In this document: positions 17,367-25,978 of the stretch, one piece after another
Position numbering within the stretch: position 1 is the first letter of the stretch
Layout: every line of letters begins with the position of its first letter
Assembly: GCA_025449805.1 (NCBI GenBank)
Contig: JANWIR010000030.1
Span: 1 to 34,610, forward strand
Length of the DNA stretch: 34,610 nucleotides
Reading direction: 5' to 3'
DNA from: Acidimicrobiales bacterium
GTDB lineage: Bacteria > Actinomycetota > Acidimicrobiia > Acidimicrobiales > RAAP-2
Position numbers and translations under genes: made by a program
Notes under the pieces: generated by a model
The model's input: the letters and a program-made list of their open reading frames with translations, nothing else
Told to the model about the DNA's origin: nothing
Database searches by the model: none

Positions 17367-18370
17367 GTGACGAGACGGCCTTTCGCGTCGCGCTCGATCT
17401 CGATGGATCACTCGAGTCACTGGGTAACTCCATGACCGACCTCGCGACCGCGCTGGAGGCAACCGGGCGCTGTCGCCTCGTACGTTTTCAGAGCGAGAGT
17501 CGTCCCGACCCGGGAAGTGCCCGACTACTCCTGCGGCCCCTGTGGACCCCGTGGTGGCGGTACGGGCGCGGCCCCGCCGTTGATCGTTTTCTTCCGCCGG
17601 TCGACGTCATTCACGTGGCCGGACTGGCCACCCCACCGACCAACGCGGTGCCGCTCGTGATCTCGGTCGACGATCTGCGACCGCTACGCGGTGAGACCAA
17701 GCGCTTCGTGCGGATTAGCCAACTACGTCGCGCGGTGAATGCCGGCGCGGTACTCGTCGCCTCGACGCGTCGCGCGAGTCACGAGGTCCAAGAGGTCCTC
17801 GGCGTCGACGCGAGTCGACTCGCGGTCGTGCCGCCCGCGGTACCCACGGTGGCGCCCGTGCTCGACGGTGGCGACGTGGTCGTGAACGTCACGGGTCTCG
17901 TTGAACCGCTGTTGAACCTCTTGCCGGGATTAGTGCGTTTCGCGCAAGCGCGCGAGGCCCGAGTCGTGGTGATCGCTAGTGCGAGCTTGATTCAACGTGT
18001 CAAGAGCCTGGGGTTGAACGTGACGACGCGCACGCGCCGGGAGGCGCGCGACGCGCTGCGTGAAGCGAGGGTCGTGCTGCACCTGTCCGACGGCGCGCGA
18101 TTTCCCTCCTTCGCGATCGCCGCGCTCTCGGCCGGCGTGCCAACCCTCGCGCGCGCGACGTCCATCAATCGTGAGCTTTTGAGTGGGGCCGCCGTCTTGA
18201 TTGACGACGACGGCGAGGTCCACGACGTCCTAGAGGACCTTTGGAGTAACGAACCGCGCCGCGCCCTGTTAACGGCGGCCGGTCAAGACCGGGCGGGTGA
18301 CTTCGCGCCGGCCGTCGCCGCGAGGGAGTACCTGGCGCTGTACCGCGAGGTGGCGCGGAGCTCTCGTTAA
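17363..18370 (+). CDS. GT4-like glycosyltransferase with degenerate catalytic motif
   Basis: 335 residues, GT-B type. The N-terminal half has FRVALDLDGSLESLGNSMTDLATAL and VDVIHVAGLA, followed by VPLVISVDDLRPLRGETKRFVRISQLRRAVNAG in pieces, typical of GT4 acceptor domains. The C-terminal half contains VVVNVTGLVEPLLNLLPGLVRFA, VVIASASLIQRVKSLGL and AVLIDDDGEVHDVLEDLW. The usual E-x7-E box (EGFGLPxxEAMAxG) appears as DGARFPSFAIAALSAG, lacking the second Glu and changing the first to Asp, so the activity is doubtful. Start GTG 17363 overlaps the hydrolase stop (GTGA). Its TAA overlaps the GH3 stop on the other strand by 4 bp. Confidence 0.75.
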   Translation: MSDETAFRVALDLDGSLESLGNSMTDLATALEATGRCRLVRFQSESRPDPGSARLLLRPLWTPWWRYGRGPAVDRFLPPVDVIHVAGLATPPTNAVPLVISVDDLRPLRGETKRFVRISQLRRAVNAGAVLVASTRRASHEVQEVLGVDASRLAVVPPAVPTVAPVLDGGDVVVNVTGLVEPLLNLLPGLVRFAQAREARVVVIASASLIQRVKSLGLNVTTRTRREARDALREARVVLHLSDGARFPSFAIAALSAGVPTLARATSINRELLSGAAVLIDDDGEVHDVLEDLWSNEPRRALLTAAGQDRAGDFAPAVAAREYLALYREVARSSR

Positions 18371-20907
18371 GCGATCGGAACGTTCGCGTGCGTCGTCAGG
18401 TCGTTACTCGACGAGCCCACGTCGAGGCGGTAGACGCCGGGAACGACCTGGGCGACGCCTCCGGGGTAGATCGTGAGCAGCGCGCGCGGTATGACGAAGG
18501 CCACCTGACGACTCGCGTGGGGCGCTACAGCGACGCGCACGAATGCCTTGAGCTGTTCGGGTGGTTCGCCCGTTGACGGCGGGTAGTGCAGGTAGACCTC
18601 AACGACGTCAATCCCCGCGCGCGACCCGGTGTTCGTGACCGTGACGTGGCCCACGAGCCGTGAGGGTTGACTCACTACCTCGAGACGCGAGGTCGCGAAG
18701 GTGGTGTAGCTCAGACCAAAACCGAAAGGGAAGAGGGGGGCGACACCGTGACGTTGGTACCACCGGTAACCCACGTCGAGCGAGGCACCGAACTGGACGA
18801 CGCCATTGATCCCCGGGTAGGCGGCGGGCGTAGCGGTCGCGGAACGCGCCAGTGATTGAGGAAAGGTCAGCGGGAGTCGACCACTGGGATTAACGGCGCC
18901 GCTCAAGACGGCGGCGATAGCGGGCCCGTCGGACTGACCCGGATACCAGGCTTCGAGTACGGCCGCCACCCGGTGTAGCCACGGCATGGCGACGGCTCCA
19001 CCGGTGTTGAGTACCACGATGGTCCGAGGGTTGACGCGGGCTACGGCGGTGATGAGGGCGTTTTGATCGCCGGGGAGGAGCAAACTCGGCAGGTCCGCGC
19101 CTTCGCCGGTGTACGAGCTCGCGAAGATGATGGCGGTGCGTGCGTGGCGCGCCGCGTCAACGGCGGCGGCCAGTCGCGCACTGACGTTGAGAATGCCGAG
19201 GCGTGGTGGCTGATGACTACGGATGGCGAACCAGTTGACGGCGATGTCGTAACGGTGTCGACCGCGAAGGCGTAGTGACGTCGAGATGATGTTGCGCGCG
19301 TGAATTCCCGGCGAGGACAACAGCGGCTGACCATTCAGCGTTACCCACGTGTCACCGTATTGCTGGACCGCAATTTCGTACGTGCCACCACGTTGGGTTT
19401 CGAGTGGGACCGTTTCGTGATTCCAACCGGGGCCGCTTAAGGGCGCCGTGGCGGTGGCGACTTGGGGTGTCACGAAGGGACTCGATTCGATGTCGAGGTC
19501 GGCAACGCCCGGCTCACTGGTCGTCGGGACCACCTCGCCATTCAAAAACGGCTTGCCCCGTTGATAACTCAGATCGCTCAACACATTGAGGTTCGAGGCG
19601 TTGGTTGAACCGCGCTCGTAGTGCACGTGGGACGTGCCAAAGAGTGCGCGTAGTGCCGCGAGGGGGGTTTCGAGCGAAGCGGGCAGTACGGCCGAACTAC
19701 CACCACCGGCGACAATCGGATTGAACTGCGCGTCGAGTCCCATGACGGCGAACGGACCGGCCGACGACGTAAGGGGGAGAAGGTGGTGCGTATTCTTCAA
19801 GAGCACGATGGACTCTTGGGCCATCTGACGGGCGAGTGCGACGTCCGCCGCCGACGTGACCGGGCGATAGGGCGTGAACGTTCGCGGTTGCGCGACGAGA
19901 TGGAAGCGGAACATTTCGGTCAGGACGTCGCGGACGGCGTGGTCCAGGGTTGGCAACGACACGCGCCCCCGTCGCACGAGGCGCGCCAGACCCTGGGCCG
20001 AGGTTGGCTTGAGGAGATCGATTCCCGCGCGCAGACTCGCGGGGACGTTGAAGACGGCGTGCAGGTCGGAGCGAATAATCCCGTCGAATCCCCACTGGCG
20101 TAGTTCGCGGACGAGTGCCGCGTCGGCGCAGGTGTTCACGCCATTGATGAAACCGTAGGCGCACATAATTGCGGCGGGATGTCCCTGCTGGACCGCTTGG
20201 CGAAACGCCGCGAGGTAGAGCTCGTCGAGTGCTCGACCTCCCACCCGTTGCCGCAAGAACAGTCGAGCCGTCTCTTGGGTGTAGGCACCGAAATGTTTGA
20301 GGACGGCCATGACGGCCTGGGACTGAATGCCCCGTATCTCGGCGGCGCCGAGGGACCCCGCGAGAAACGGATCTTCGCCAAAGGTTTCGAAGACTCGCCC
20401 GCTCAGGGGTACGCGCGCGATATTGAGTTCCGGCGCCTGAATGGCGTCGAGACCTTTGGCGTGCGTCTCGGCACCGAGGGCGCGTCCGAAGCGTGCGGCC
20501 AGACTCGAATCAAACGTCGCCGCCAGGGCGATCGCCGCCGGCCACTGCGTCACGCCAGGAAGACCGTTGGCTAATCCGACGGGGCCGTCGGACATCGTGA
20601 GTGCCGGCAGACACAATCGGGGCACGCCAACGTTCGTATTCCCGAGGGGAGCGTGCGTGTTCAGCACGACGAATTGGGCCTTTTCTTGAAGACTCATTGC
20701 GCCGAGGACTTCGCGGGCGAGTTGATCGGGCGAACGATGGGTGAGCTGCCACGTACTCATCCAGGGGCAACGCGCCTTGGTAGTGGTCACGACGGGCTGG
20801 GGGCGAGGGCTGGCCGACGAAGGAGTCGCGACGGTGATGGCGGTCGCGATCGTCAGGCTCAGCGTGAGAACGCTCACGCCCAAGAGCCATCGCGCACGAA
20901 CGGACAT
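18367..20907 (-). CDS. Secreted glycoside hydrolase family 3 with PA14-like insert and fibronectin-III-like tail
   Basis: 846 residues. A signal peptide (residues 1-33, VSVLTLSLTIATAITVATPSSAS) directs export. The GH3 N-domain (about 60-330) holds TMSDGPVGLAN, ETFGEDPFLAG, AVLKHFGAYTQE and the nucleophile region GFDGIIRSDLHAVF (D281). The second domain has SYTGEGADLPSLLLPGDQNALI (probable acid/base E602), NTGGAVAMPWL and AWYPGQ. Between them, about 440-580, sits a PA14-like beta insert; the C terminus (about 745-845) is FnIII-like after PFGFGLSYTTF. Domain order matches beta-glucosidases/xylosidases of the PA14-GH3 type. SDL replaces the usual SDW after the nucleophile. ATG 20907 is preferred to TTG 20910. 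Substrate is unknown; wall or exogenous glycan. Confidence 0.9.
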   Translation of the reverse strand: MSVRARWLLGVSVLTLSLTIATAITVATPSSASPRPQPVVTTTKARCPWMSTWQLTHRSPDQLAREVLGAMSLQEKAQFVVLNTHAPLGNTNVGVPRLCLPALTMSDGPVGLANGLPGVTQWPAAIALAATFDSSLAARFGRALGAETHAKGLDAIQAPELNIARVPLSGRVFETFGEDPFLAGSLGAAEIRGIQSQAVMAVLKHFGAYTQETARLFLRQRVGGRALDELYLAAFRQAVQQGHPAAIMCAYGFINGVNTCADAALVRELRQWGFDGIIRSDLHAVFNVPASLRAGIDLLKPTSAQGLARLVRRGRVSLPTLDHAVRDVLTEMFRFHLVAQPRTFTPYRPVTSAADVALARQMAQESIVLLKNTHHLLPLTSSAGPFAVMGLDAQFNPIVAGGGSSAVLPASLETPLAALRALFGTSHVHYERGSTNASNLNVLSDLSYQRGKPFLNGEVVPTTSEPGVADLDIESSPFVTPQVATATAPLSGPGWNHETVPLETQRGGTYEIAVQQYGDTWVTLNGQPLLSSPGIHARNIISTSLRLRGRHRYDIAVNWFAIRSHQPPRLGILNVSARLAAAVDAARHARTAIIFASSYTGEGADLPSLLLPGDQNALITAVARVNPRTIVVLNTGGAVAMPWLHRVAAVLEAWYPGQSDGPAIAAVLSGAVNPSGRLPLTFPQSLARSATATPAAYPGINGVVQFGASLDVGYRWYQRHGVAPLFPFGFGLSYTTFATSRLEVVSQPSRLVGHVTVTNTGSRAGIDVVEVYLHYPPSTGEPPEQLKAFVRVAVAPHASRQVAFVIPRALLTIYPGGVAQVVPGVYRLDVGSSSNDLTTHANVPIA

Positions 20908-20954
20908 CAATCTCTTCGTCCTTCAGCTTCAGTCGGCGACGGTGAACGCCGAAG

Positions 20955-20982
20955 AACTTAGACCAGTAATGAAAGGGCACAA
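20955..20982 (-). promoter_or_regulatory. Candidate promoter of the GH3 gene
   Basis: On the minus strand TTGTGC (20982-20977) is separated by 16 bp from TAAGTT (20960-20955). The implied start lies roughly 40 nt before the ATG, so unlike many neighbours this gene would have a 5' leader; AAGGAC and GAAGAG elements precede the ATG. Confidence 0.35.
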
Positions 20983-21075
20983 TTGGGGCGCACTAAAGAT
21001 CGCCTAAGAATCCTCGTCGCGAGCGCTCAACGTCGGTCACTCTCGAGGTCCGTGCTCTACCATGGCCCCCGATAC

Positions 21076-22824
21076 GTGAAGGCAGTGGGGGGTGGCGTGG
21101 ACGAAAGGTTTGCACCCGACGCTCGTCACGCCCTGTGGACGCTGGTCTGGTTCGCGGTCATGGCCGTCGGCATCAACTCGTGGTCGTCGTGGTCGCAGTG
21201 GGAGGGCTACGCGATCGCCGCGCCGCTCGTGACGCTCATTGGTGCGGGGGGCATCGTCGCCGTGTGGGTCGTGCCGACACGTTGGCGCGCGCGCCTCGAA
21301 CACGTCGCCATGGCGGTGGCGCTGGTCACGGTCATCGTGGCGTACGCGCCGTCCATGTTGGCGCAGCGCTTCTTTAATACTGACGCGGCCGCCTTTAATC
21401 AACGAGCCGTGGTGTTGCTCGCGCACGGCCACGACCCCTACCGCGCCGTCTTTCACGCGGCGAACTTGGCGCTGTCGAACGCTCCGAACTATTGGACGTA
21501 CCTACTCAACGGCGGTCACGTGGATCAGTTCTCGTATCCCGCCGGAGCGTTCGTCCTGCAGTTACCGCTGCAACTTTTGGGCGTCACTCACCTCGCGACC
21601 AATTGGCTCGACCTCGCGGCGTGGTTGGCCGCCTCGCTGTTGTTGTATCGCCTAGCACCGCCTTCGGTCAATTGGCTCGCGCCACTGCTGCTCTTGACGT
21701 CCGTGTTCACGTTCTCCTTCGCCCACGGCGGGACCGACGCGCTCTTCGTTCCCTTCCTGCTCATGGCCGCGTATCACTGGGATGACTTTGTGCGTCCGTC
21801 CGCGATGAGGTGGAGTCGTTGGCTCTCGCCAGTGGCACTCGGTATCGCGTGCTCCATCAAGCAGACGCCGTGGTTCGCCGTTCCTTTCTTTGTGCTCGGT
21901 ATCGCGCACGAGGCCCGTCTCGAAGGTGTCGTCGTCGCGCGCAGTGTCGTGCGCTACCTCGGGTGGGTCGCGCTCCCCTTTACGATCGTGAATCTGCCGT
22001 TCGCGCTCTGGTCGCCGGGGGCGTGGTGGCGTGGCGTGACGCTGCCCCTTCGTGAACCACTCACTCCCGATGGTCAAGGACTGGTGACGTTAGTCATGCA
22101 CGGGGTGGTCTCGACGTTGCACCCCGCCCAACTGCAGCTCGGCGCGGCGCTCGCGGTCGTGACACTTCTCATCGTCGTGTGGCGTTGGTATCCAGCGATG
22201 AAGCACGCGTGGCTTTTCGCGTTACCACTCGTGTTGTACTTGCCGAGTCGCAGTCTGTCGAGTTATCTGGTGGACTTCATCCCGGCCGCGTTCATCGCGA
22301 GTCTCACGACGCGACCGGTGGTCAATCCACGGCCGAGGGATCCTCGAAGTGCGTGGCTGATGCTCGGCGTCGCCGTTACATCGTTCGGCCTCATTGTCAA
22401 CTCCTTCCTCGGATCTCCGTTGAGCGTTCGCGTGGATCACGTGAAGGTGACGCGCGTTGGACTGCGCTTTACGAAGTTGGAAGTAACGCTCGTGAACCAC
22501 ACCAGCGCGCCGATTCGCCCCCACGTCATGGTCGTGGTGGGGTCGTCGCACCCAGTGGGCTTCTGGGACTTCGTCGGCAACCCGGGTGGGGTCGTGCTGG
22601 CGCCCGGGATGACGGAGCGCGTGTGGCTTCGCGCGCCGGCCAACGCGTACACCCCCGCGCGTCACGAAAATTGGCTGGTCGAAGTGACGAGTGCGTCGCC
22701 CGCGTTTTTGGTCACGTCGCCGGCGCGTCAGTGGCGACGGGGTCCCACGCACTCGTTAAGTGAGGAACGCGCGCTGGCGAGCGCGTCAACCGAGCCGACC
22801 ACGGGCGAGCACGTGAGAGGCTAG
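21076..22824 (+). CDS. Polytopic membrane glycosyltransferase-like protein (GT-C/GT87-like)
   Basis: About 582 residues with ten or more hydrophobic helices (for example LVWFAVMAVGINSW, PLVTLIGAGGIVAVWVV, VAMAVALVTVIVAYAP, LAPLLLLTSVFTFSF). Between helices the extracytoplasmic loop with FFNTDAAAFNQRAVVLLAHGHDPYR recalls the Asp-containing first loop of GT-C polyprenyl-phosphate-sugar transferases (GT87, PimE-like). HGGTDALFVPFLLMAAYHW and ACSIKQTPWFAVPFF follow the GT87 pattern. After the last helix comes a soluble beta-rich domain of about 150 residues (about 430-580). The start is uncertain: GTG 21076, 21085 or 21097 are all possible; 21076 has a -10-like TACCAT (21058-21063). It would move a lipid-linked sugar to an outer glycan. 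Confidence 0.75.
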   Translation: MKAVGGGVDERFAPDARHALWTLVWFAVMAVGINSWSSWSQWEGYAIAAPLVTLIGAGGIVAVWVVPTRWRARLEHVAMAVALVTVIVAYAPSMLAQRFFNTDAAAFNQRAVVLLAHGHDPYRAVFHAANLALSNAPNYWTYLLNGGHVDQFSYPAGAFVLQLPLQLLGVTHLATNWLDLAAWLAASLLLYRLAPPSVNWLAPLLLLTSVFTFSFAHGGTDALFVPFLLMAAYHWDDFVRPSAMRWSRWLSPVALGIACSIKQTPWFAVPFFVLGIAHEARLEGVVVARSVVRYLGWVALPFTIVNLPFALWSPGAWWRGVTLPLREPLTPDGQGLVTLVMHGVVSTLHPAQLQLGAALAVVTLLIVVWRWYPAMKHAWLFALPLVLYLPSRSLSSYLVDFIPAAFIASLTTRPVVNPRPRDPRSAWLMLGVAVTSFGLIVNSFLGSPLSVRVDHVKVTRVGLRFTKLEVTLVNHTSAPIRPHVMVVVGSSHPVGFWDFVGNPGGVVLAPGMTERVWLRAPANAYTPARHENWLVEVTSASPAFLVTSPARQWRRGPTHSLSEERALASASTEPTTGEHVRG

Positions 22825-22828
22825 ACCC

Positions 22829-23884
22829 GTGCCCGTCGTCGCCGTCACCGTGGATCAACTCTGGCGGCCCCAACCCGGGGGCATCGCAACCTACGCGCGC
22901 GGACTACTGCGAGGACTGCGCCAACTCGACTCGCCCTGGCGCGCGCTCGCGCTCGCACCGCGCGGTGGCGATACGTACGGTCTCGACGTGCCGGTTCGCC
23001 ACGCGCCACTTGGTGTGCGGGGCGTTACCCAACTGTGGTCGCGGTGGCCACTGGGTGTGGGGCCGGGCGTCGACGCCGTCCACGCCACGTCGCTCGCGGG
23101 ACCCTTTCGCGGAGCGCCCCGCCACGCGGTCGCGCTGCACGACCTGTTGTGGCGCGACGAACCCTCAGCGTCGACACCCGCGGGCATTCGATTCCATGAG
23201 CGGCGACTGCGTCGCGTCCTCGAACGTGACGACCTGCGCCTCGTGCTCACCTCACCACCGTTGGTCGATCGACTCCGGGCCGAGGGCGTCGACGCGGCGC
23301 GACTGTTCCAGGTCCAGATGGGCGTCGACGACGACGTGGAACCTGCCGAGTCGGGTGAGGTGCGCGCGCTGTTGGCGCGTCACGGAGTGCACGGCCCCTA
23401 CGTGCTCTACGCCGGCACGCGCGAACCACGAAAGAATCTCGCGCGACTGGTGAAGGCGCACCAAGCGGCGCTCGCGCTCGCGCCCGATCTCGGCCCGCTG
23501 GTACTCGTGGGACCGGCCGGCTGGGGGGAGGAGTCTCTCGACGCGGCGATTGTGCTCGGGTCTCAGACACGCGCGTTGTTCAAGGGTCTGGTACGCGAGG
23601 CGGGCATCTTCGCCTACGTACCGCTCCGCGAAGGTTGGGGACTGCCGGCCGTGGAGGCGCTCGCCCTCGGGACGCGTGTCGTCGTGAGTTCTACGACGCC
23701 GAGTGGGTGGGGTAATAACGAGGTCGTCGCCGTCGATCCCTTGGACGAAGCGTCAATCACCCAGGGCCTCCTCGACGCCCTCGAGCAAGGTGACGATGAC
23801 GCCGCGCGACGTCAACGTCGCCAGAGTGTGGCGACCTTGACGTGGCGCGCCTGCGCGCAGGCTCACCTGGCGGCCTGGTCGTGA
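22829..23884 (+). CDS. GT4 family glycosyltransferase
   Basis: 351 residues, GT-B fold, cytoplasmic. N-terminal GGIATYARGLLRGLRQ is the donor/acceptor loop of mannosyl/rhamnosyl-type GT4 enzymes; VDAVHATSLAGPFRG and HDLLWRDEPSA follow. The C-terminal half has VLYAGTREPRKNLARLVKAH, LVLVGPAGWGEESL, VREAGIFAYVPLREGWGLPAVEALALG (intact E-x7-E) and VVSSTTPSG. Acceptor and donor cannot be read. The GTG has GAGAGG 8 nt upstream. It follows the GT-C-like gene by 4 bp and overlaps the next GT4 (GTGA), so the block is one operon. Confidence 0.9.
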   Translation: MPVVAVTVDQLWRPQPGGIATYARGLLRGLRQLDSPWRALALAPRGGDTYGLDVPVRHAPLGVRGVTQLWSRWPLGVGPGVDAVHATSLAGPFRGAPRHAVALHDLLWRDEPSASTPAGIRFHERRLRRVLERDDLRLVLTSPPLVDRLRAEGVDAARLFQVQMGVDDDVEPAESGEVRALLARHGVHGPYVLYAGTREPRKNLARLVKAHQAALALAPDLGPLVLVGPAGWGEESLDAAIVLGSQTRALFKGLVREAGIFAYVPLREGWGLPAVEALALGTRVVVSSTTPSGWGNNEVVAVDPLDEASITQGLLDALEQGDDDAARRQRRQSVATLTWRACAQAHLAAWS

Positions 23885-24999
23885 AGGTCGCGCTGGACGT
23901 TTCGGCGGTGCCCCCGCGCATCGCCGGGGCCGGACGTTACATCGCCGAGGTCGCGATTCGCCTGACGCCGCTCAACGTTGAGGCGACGTTAGTCACGCGT
24001 CGCGACGACGTCGATCGCTGGCGCGCGCGCGCGCCGGGGGCGACCCTGGCCCCCCTAGTACCGGCCAGTCGCGTGGGACGTCTTTTCTACGAGGCCTCGC
24101 GTTTGGGCTCGTCGTCGGTCGCGCGTCACACGGACGTGTGGCACGCGCCGCACTACACCATGCCGCGTCGAGCGAACACGCCCGTCGTGGTGACGATTCA
24201 CGACCTCACGTTCTTTACGAATCCCGAGTGGCACGAGCGCGCCAAGGTGCTCTTCTTCCAGCGCGCGATTCGCTACTCCGTCGCGCACGCGACCGAGTTG
24301 ATCTGCGTGAGTGCGTACACGAAACGCCAACTCGAGGCCGTACTCGCGCCGTCGGTGCCGGTGACCGTCGCGCCGCTTGGCGTTGACCACGCGCGCTTTC
24401 ATCCGCGTGATGATCACGACGACGCAACGTTGGCCGGCGCCGGGCTCGCCACGACGGCGCCGTTTGTCTTATTCGTCGGCACGCTGGAACCGCGCAAGGG
24501 TCTCGACGTGTTGCTGCAGGCCTTCACGGAACTCGCCCGCGACCACGCGGACCTCGAGCTGTGGATCGTCGGTCAGACCGGTTGGTCGGTGGGACCGATC
24601 AGTGAACAGTTGCGTACGCACCCCTTCGCGCACCGAGTGCGACGACTCGGCTTCGTCGACGAGGCCGTGCTGCCGGCGCTCTTTCGACGGGCGCGGGTGG
24701 TCGCGTACCCCTCGCGCGGGGAGGGATTCGGACTTCCCGTACTCGAGGCGATGGCCTGCGGCGCGTCGGTGGTGACCTCGAGTGACACCGTGATGGCCGA
24801 GGTGGCCGGTGACGCGGCGATGTTGTGCGCCGCCGGGAACGCTGACGCCCTGGCGAGTGCGCTTGAGCGCGTCCTCAACGACGACCGCGACGTCACCGTC
24901 GCCCGCCAGCGAGCGGCGACGTCGCGGGCGCAGAACTACACGTGGGAGGCGATGATGGACAAGCACCTGGAGGTCTACGAACGGGTGCGTCGAGCGTGA
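23881..24999 (+). CDS. GT4 family glycosyltransferase, mannosyltransferase-like
   Basis: 372 residues. Hallmarks: VALDVSAVPPRIAGAGRYIAEVAIRL, VWHAPHYTMPRRANTPVVVTIHDLTFFTNPEWHERAK in pieces, FVGTLEPRKGLDVLLQAFTELA, ELWIVGQTGW, RLGFVDEAVLPALFRRARVVAYPSRGEGFGLPVLEAMACG (intact E-x7-E) and VTSSDTVMAEVAGDAAML. The THDLTFF/TLEPRKG pattern is that of WbaZ/MtfB-like mannosyl transferases using GDP-mannose or related donors, consistent with the GDP-mannose enzyme in the window (inference). The GTG start overlaps the preceding GT4 stop; its own stop overlaps the SDR start in the same way. About 20 residues longer than its neighbour, with which it shares the same fold. Confidence 0.92.
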   Translation: MKVALDVSAVPPRIAGAGRYIAEVAIRLTPLNVEATLVTRRDDVDRWRARAPGATLAPLVPASRVGRLFYEASRLGSSSVARHTDVWHAPHYTMPRRANTPVVVTIHDLTFFTNPEWHERAKVLFFQRAIRYSVAHATELICVSAYTKRQLEAVLAPSVPVTVAPLGVDHARFHPRDDHDDATLAGAGLATTAPFVLFVGTLEPRKGLDVLLQAFTELARDHADLELWIVGQTGWSVGPISEQLRTHPFAHRVRRLGFVDEAVLPALFRRARVVAYPSRGEGFGLPVLEAMACGASVVTSSDTVMAEVAGDAAMLCAAGNADALASALERVLNDDRDVTVARQRAATSRAQNYTWEAMMDKHLEVYERVRRA

Positions 25000-25892
25000 C
25001 GCGCGTCCTCATAACGGGCGCCCAGGGCTTCGTGGGTCGTCACCTTGACGCGCACCTCCAGGCGCGCGGCGACCTGGTCGTTGGCGTGGACCGCGAGTGC
25101 GACGTGACCGACGAGGAGAGCGTTCGTCGGGTCCTGCACGAGGTCACGCCCGACGTGATCTTTCACCTCGCCGCGTTGACCCACGTGGGGGAGTCGTGGG
25201 ATCAAGCGGCGGAGTTCACGCGCGTCAACGTCGTGGGCACGCAACGACTCTTGAACGCGGCGCGCGCCGTCGTGCCCGAGGCGACGACGATCATGGTCAG
25301 TACCTCGGAGGTCTACGGCGTCGTTCGTGAGGACGATCTGCCCTTGGAGGAGACCTTTCGCGTCGCGCCCCTGAGCCCCTACGCCACGAGCAAAGTTGAG
25401 GCCGAACACGTGGCCCGCGACGCGTGGCGCCACCACAATCAGCGCGTCATTATCGCCCGGCCGTTCAATCACGTGGGGCCGGGTCAGTCGACCAACTTCT
25501 TCGTCCCCGCTCTCGCGTCGCGTCTGCTCCACGCGCGTCGCGAGGGTCGCGACCACGTGATGGTGGGCGACCTATCAACCCGCCGTGACGTGAGCGACGT
25601 GCGCGACGTCGTACGCGCGTACGCGCTGCTCGCGGAGTACGGCGCGCCCGGCGAGGTGTACCACGTGGCGTCGGGTCGCGACGTCGCGATGAGCACCCTG
25701 GCCGCGATGCTCGTCGAGCTGGTGGCGCCCGGCACGCGTCTCGAGCGTGACGAGTCACTGGTGCGTCCCGCCGAAGTCCCCGTTTCTCGCGGGAGCGCGG
25801 CGAAGATTTTTGCGACGACCGGATGGCGCGGGGAGATTGATCTCGCCCAGAGTCTGCGCGACGTCGTAGCCTCCCTCGAAATACCTGATTAA
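24996..25892 (+). CDS. NAD(P)-dependent sugar-nucleotide SDR, GDP-4-keto-6-deoxy-D-mannose reductase-like
   Basis: 298 residues, extended SDR. Rossmann motif TGAQGFVG (G8, G11, G14), NAD-binding CDVTDEE, ser active site VSTSEVYG (Ser104), catalytic Y129-x3-K133 (YATSK), and RPFNHVGPGQSTNFFVPALA. The last motif and the short length match RMD, which makes GDP-D-rhamnose from the product of GDP-mannose 4,6-dehydratase (GMD). GMD is not in this window. UDP-/dTDP-sugar epimerase activity remains possible. The GTG overlaps the GT4 stop. It ends the operon; 86 bp follow to the next gene. Confidence 0.85.
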   Translation: MTRVLITGAQGFVGRHLDAHLQARGDLVVGVDRECDVTDEESVRRVLHEVTPDVIFHLAALTHVGESWDQAAEFTRVNVVGTQRLLNAARAVVPEATTIMVSTSEVYGVVREDDLPLEETFRVAPLSPYATSKVEAEHVARDAWRHHNQRVIIARPFNHVGPGQSTNFFVPALASRLLHARREGRDHVMVGDLSTRRDVSDVRDVVRAYALLAEYGAPGEVYHVASGRDVAMSTLAAMLVELVAPGTRLERDESLVRPAEVPVSRGSAAKIFATTGWRGEIDLAQSLRDVVASLEIPD

Positions 25893-25962
25893 GTTGATAT
25901 TTACGTGAGACAACGGGCCGGCCCGTCGCGGAAACTGTCCCGAACGCGAGCCCGTCGCCCAC

Positions 25963-25978
25963 TAGCCTTGTTGGACTG
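25963..25978 (+). promoter_or_regulatory. Candidate promoter before the GT2/membrane giant gene
   Basis: TAGCCT (25963-25968) lies 10 nt before the ATG at 25979. The transcription start would fall about 2-4 nt before the ATG, a near-leaderless message. Upstream in the same gap is a 14-bp palindrome ACGGGCCGGCCCGT (25913-25926) without a U-tract. Confidence 0.35.

Noticed and set aside
25913-25926. The 14-bp palindrome ACGGGCCGGCCCGT as an intrinsic terminator
   Set aside because: There is no U-tract downstream and little loop, so it may be a protein site or chance in GC-rich DNA. It is noted only within the neighbouring promoter entry.
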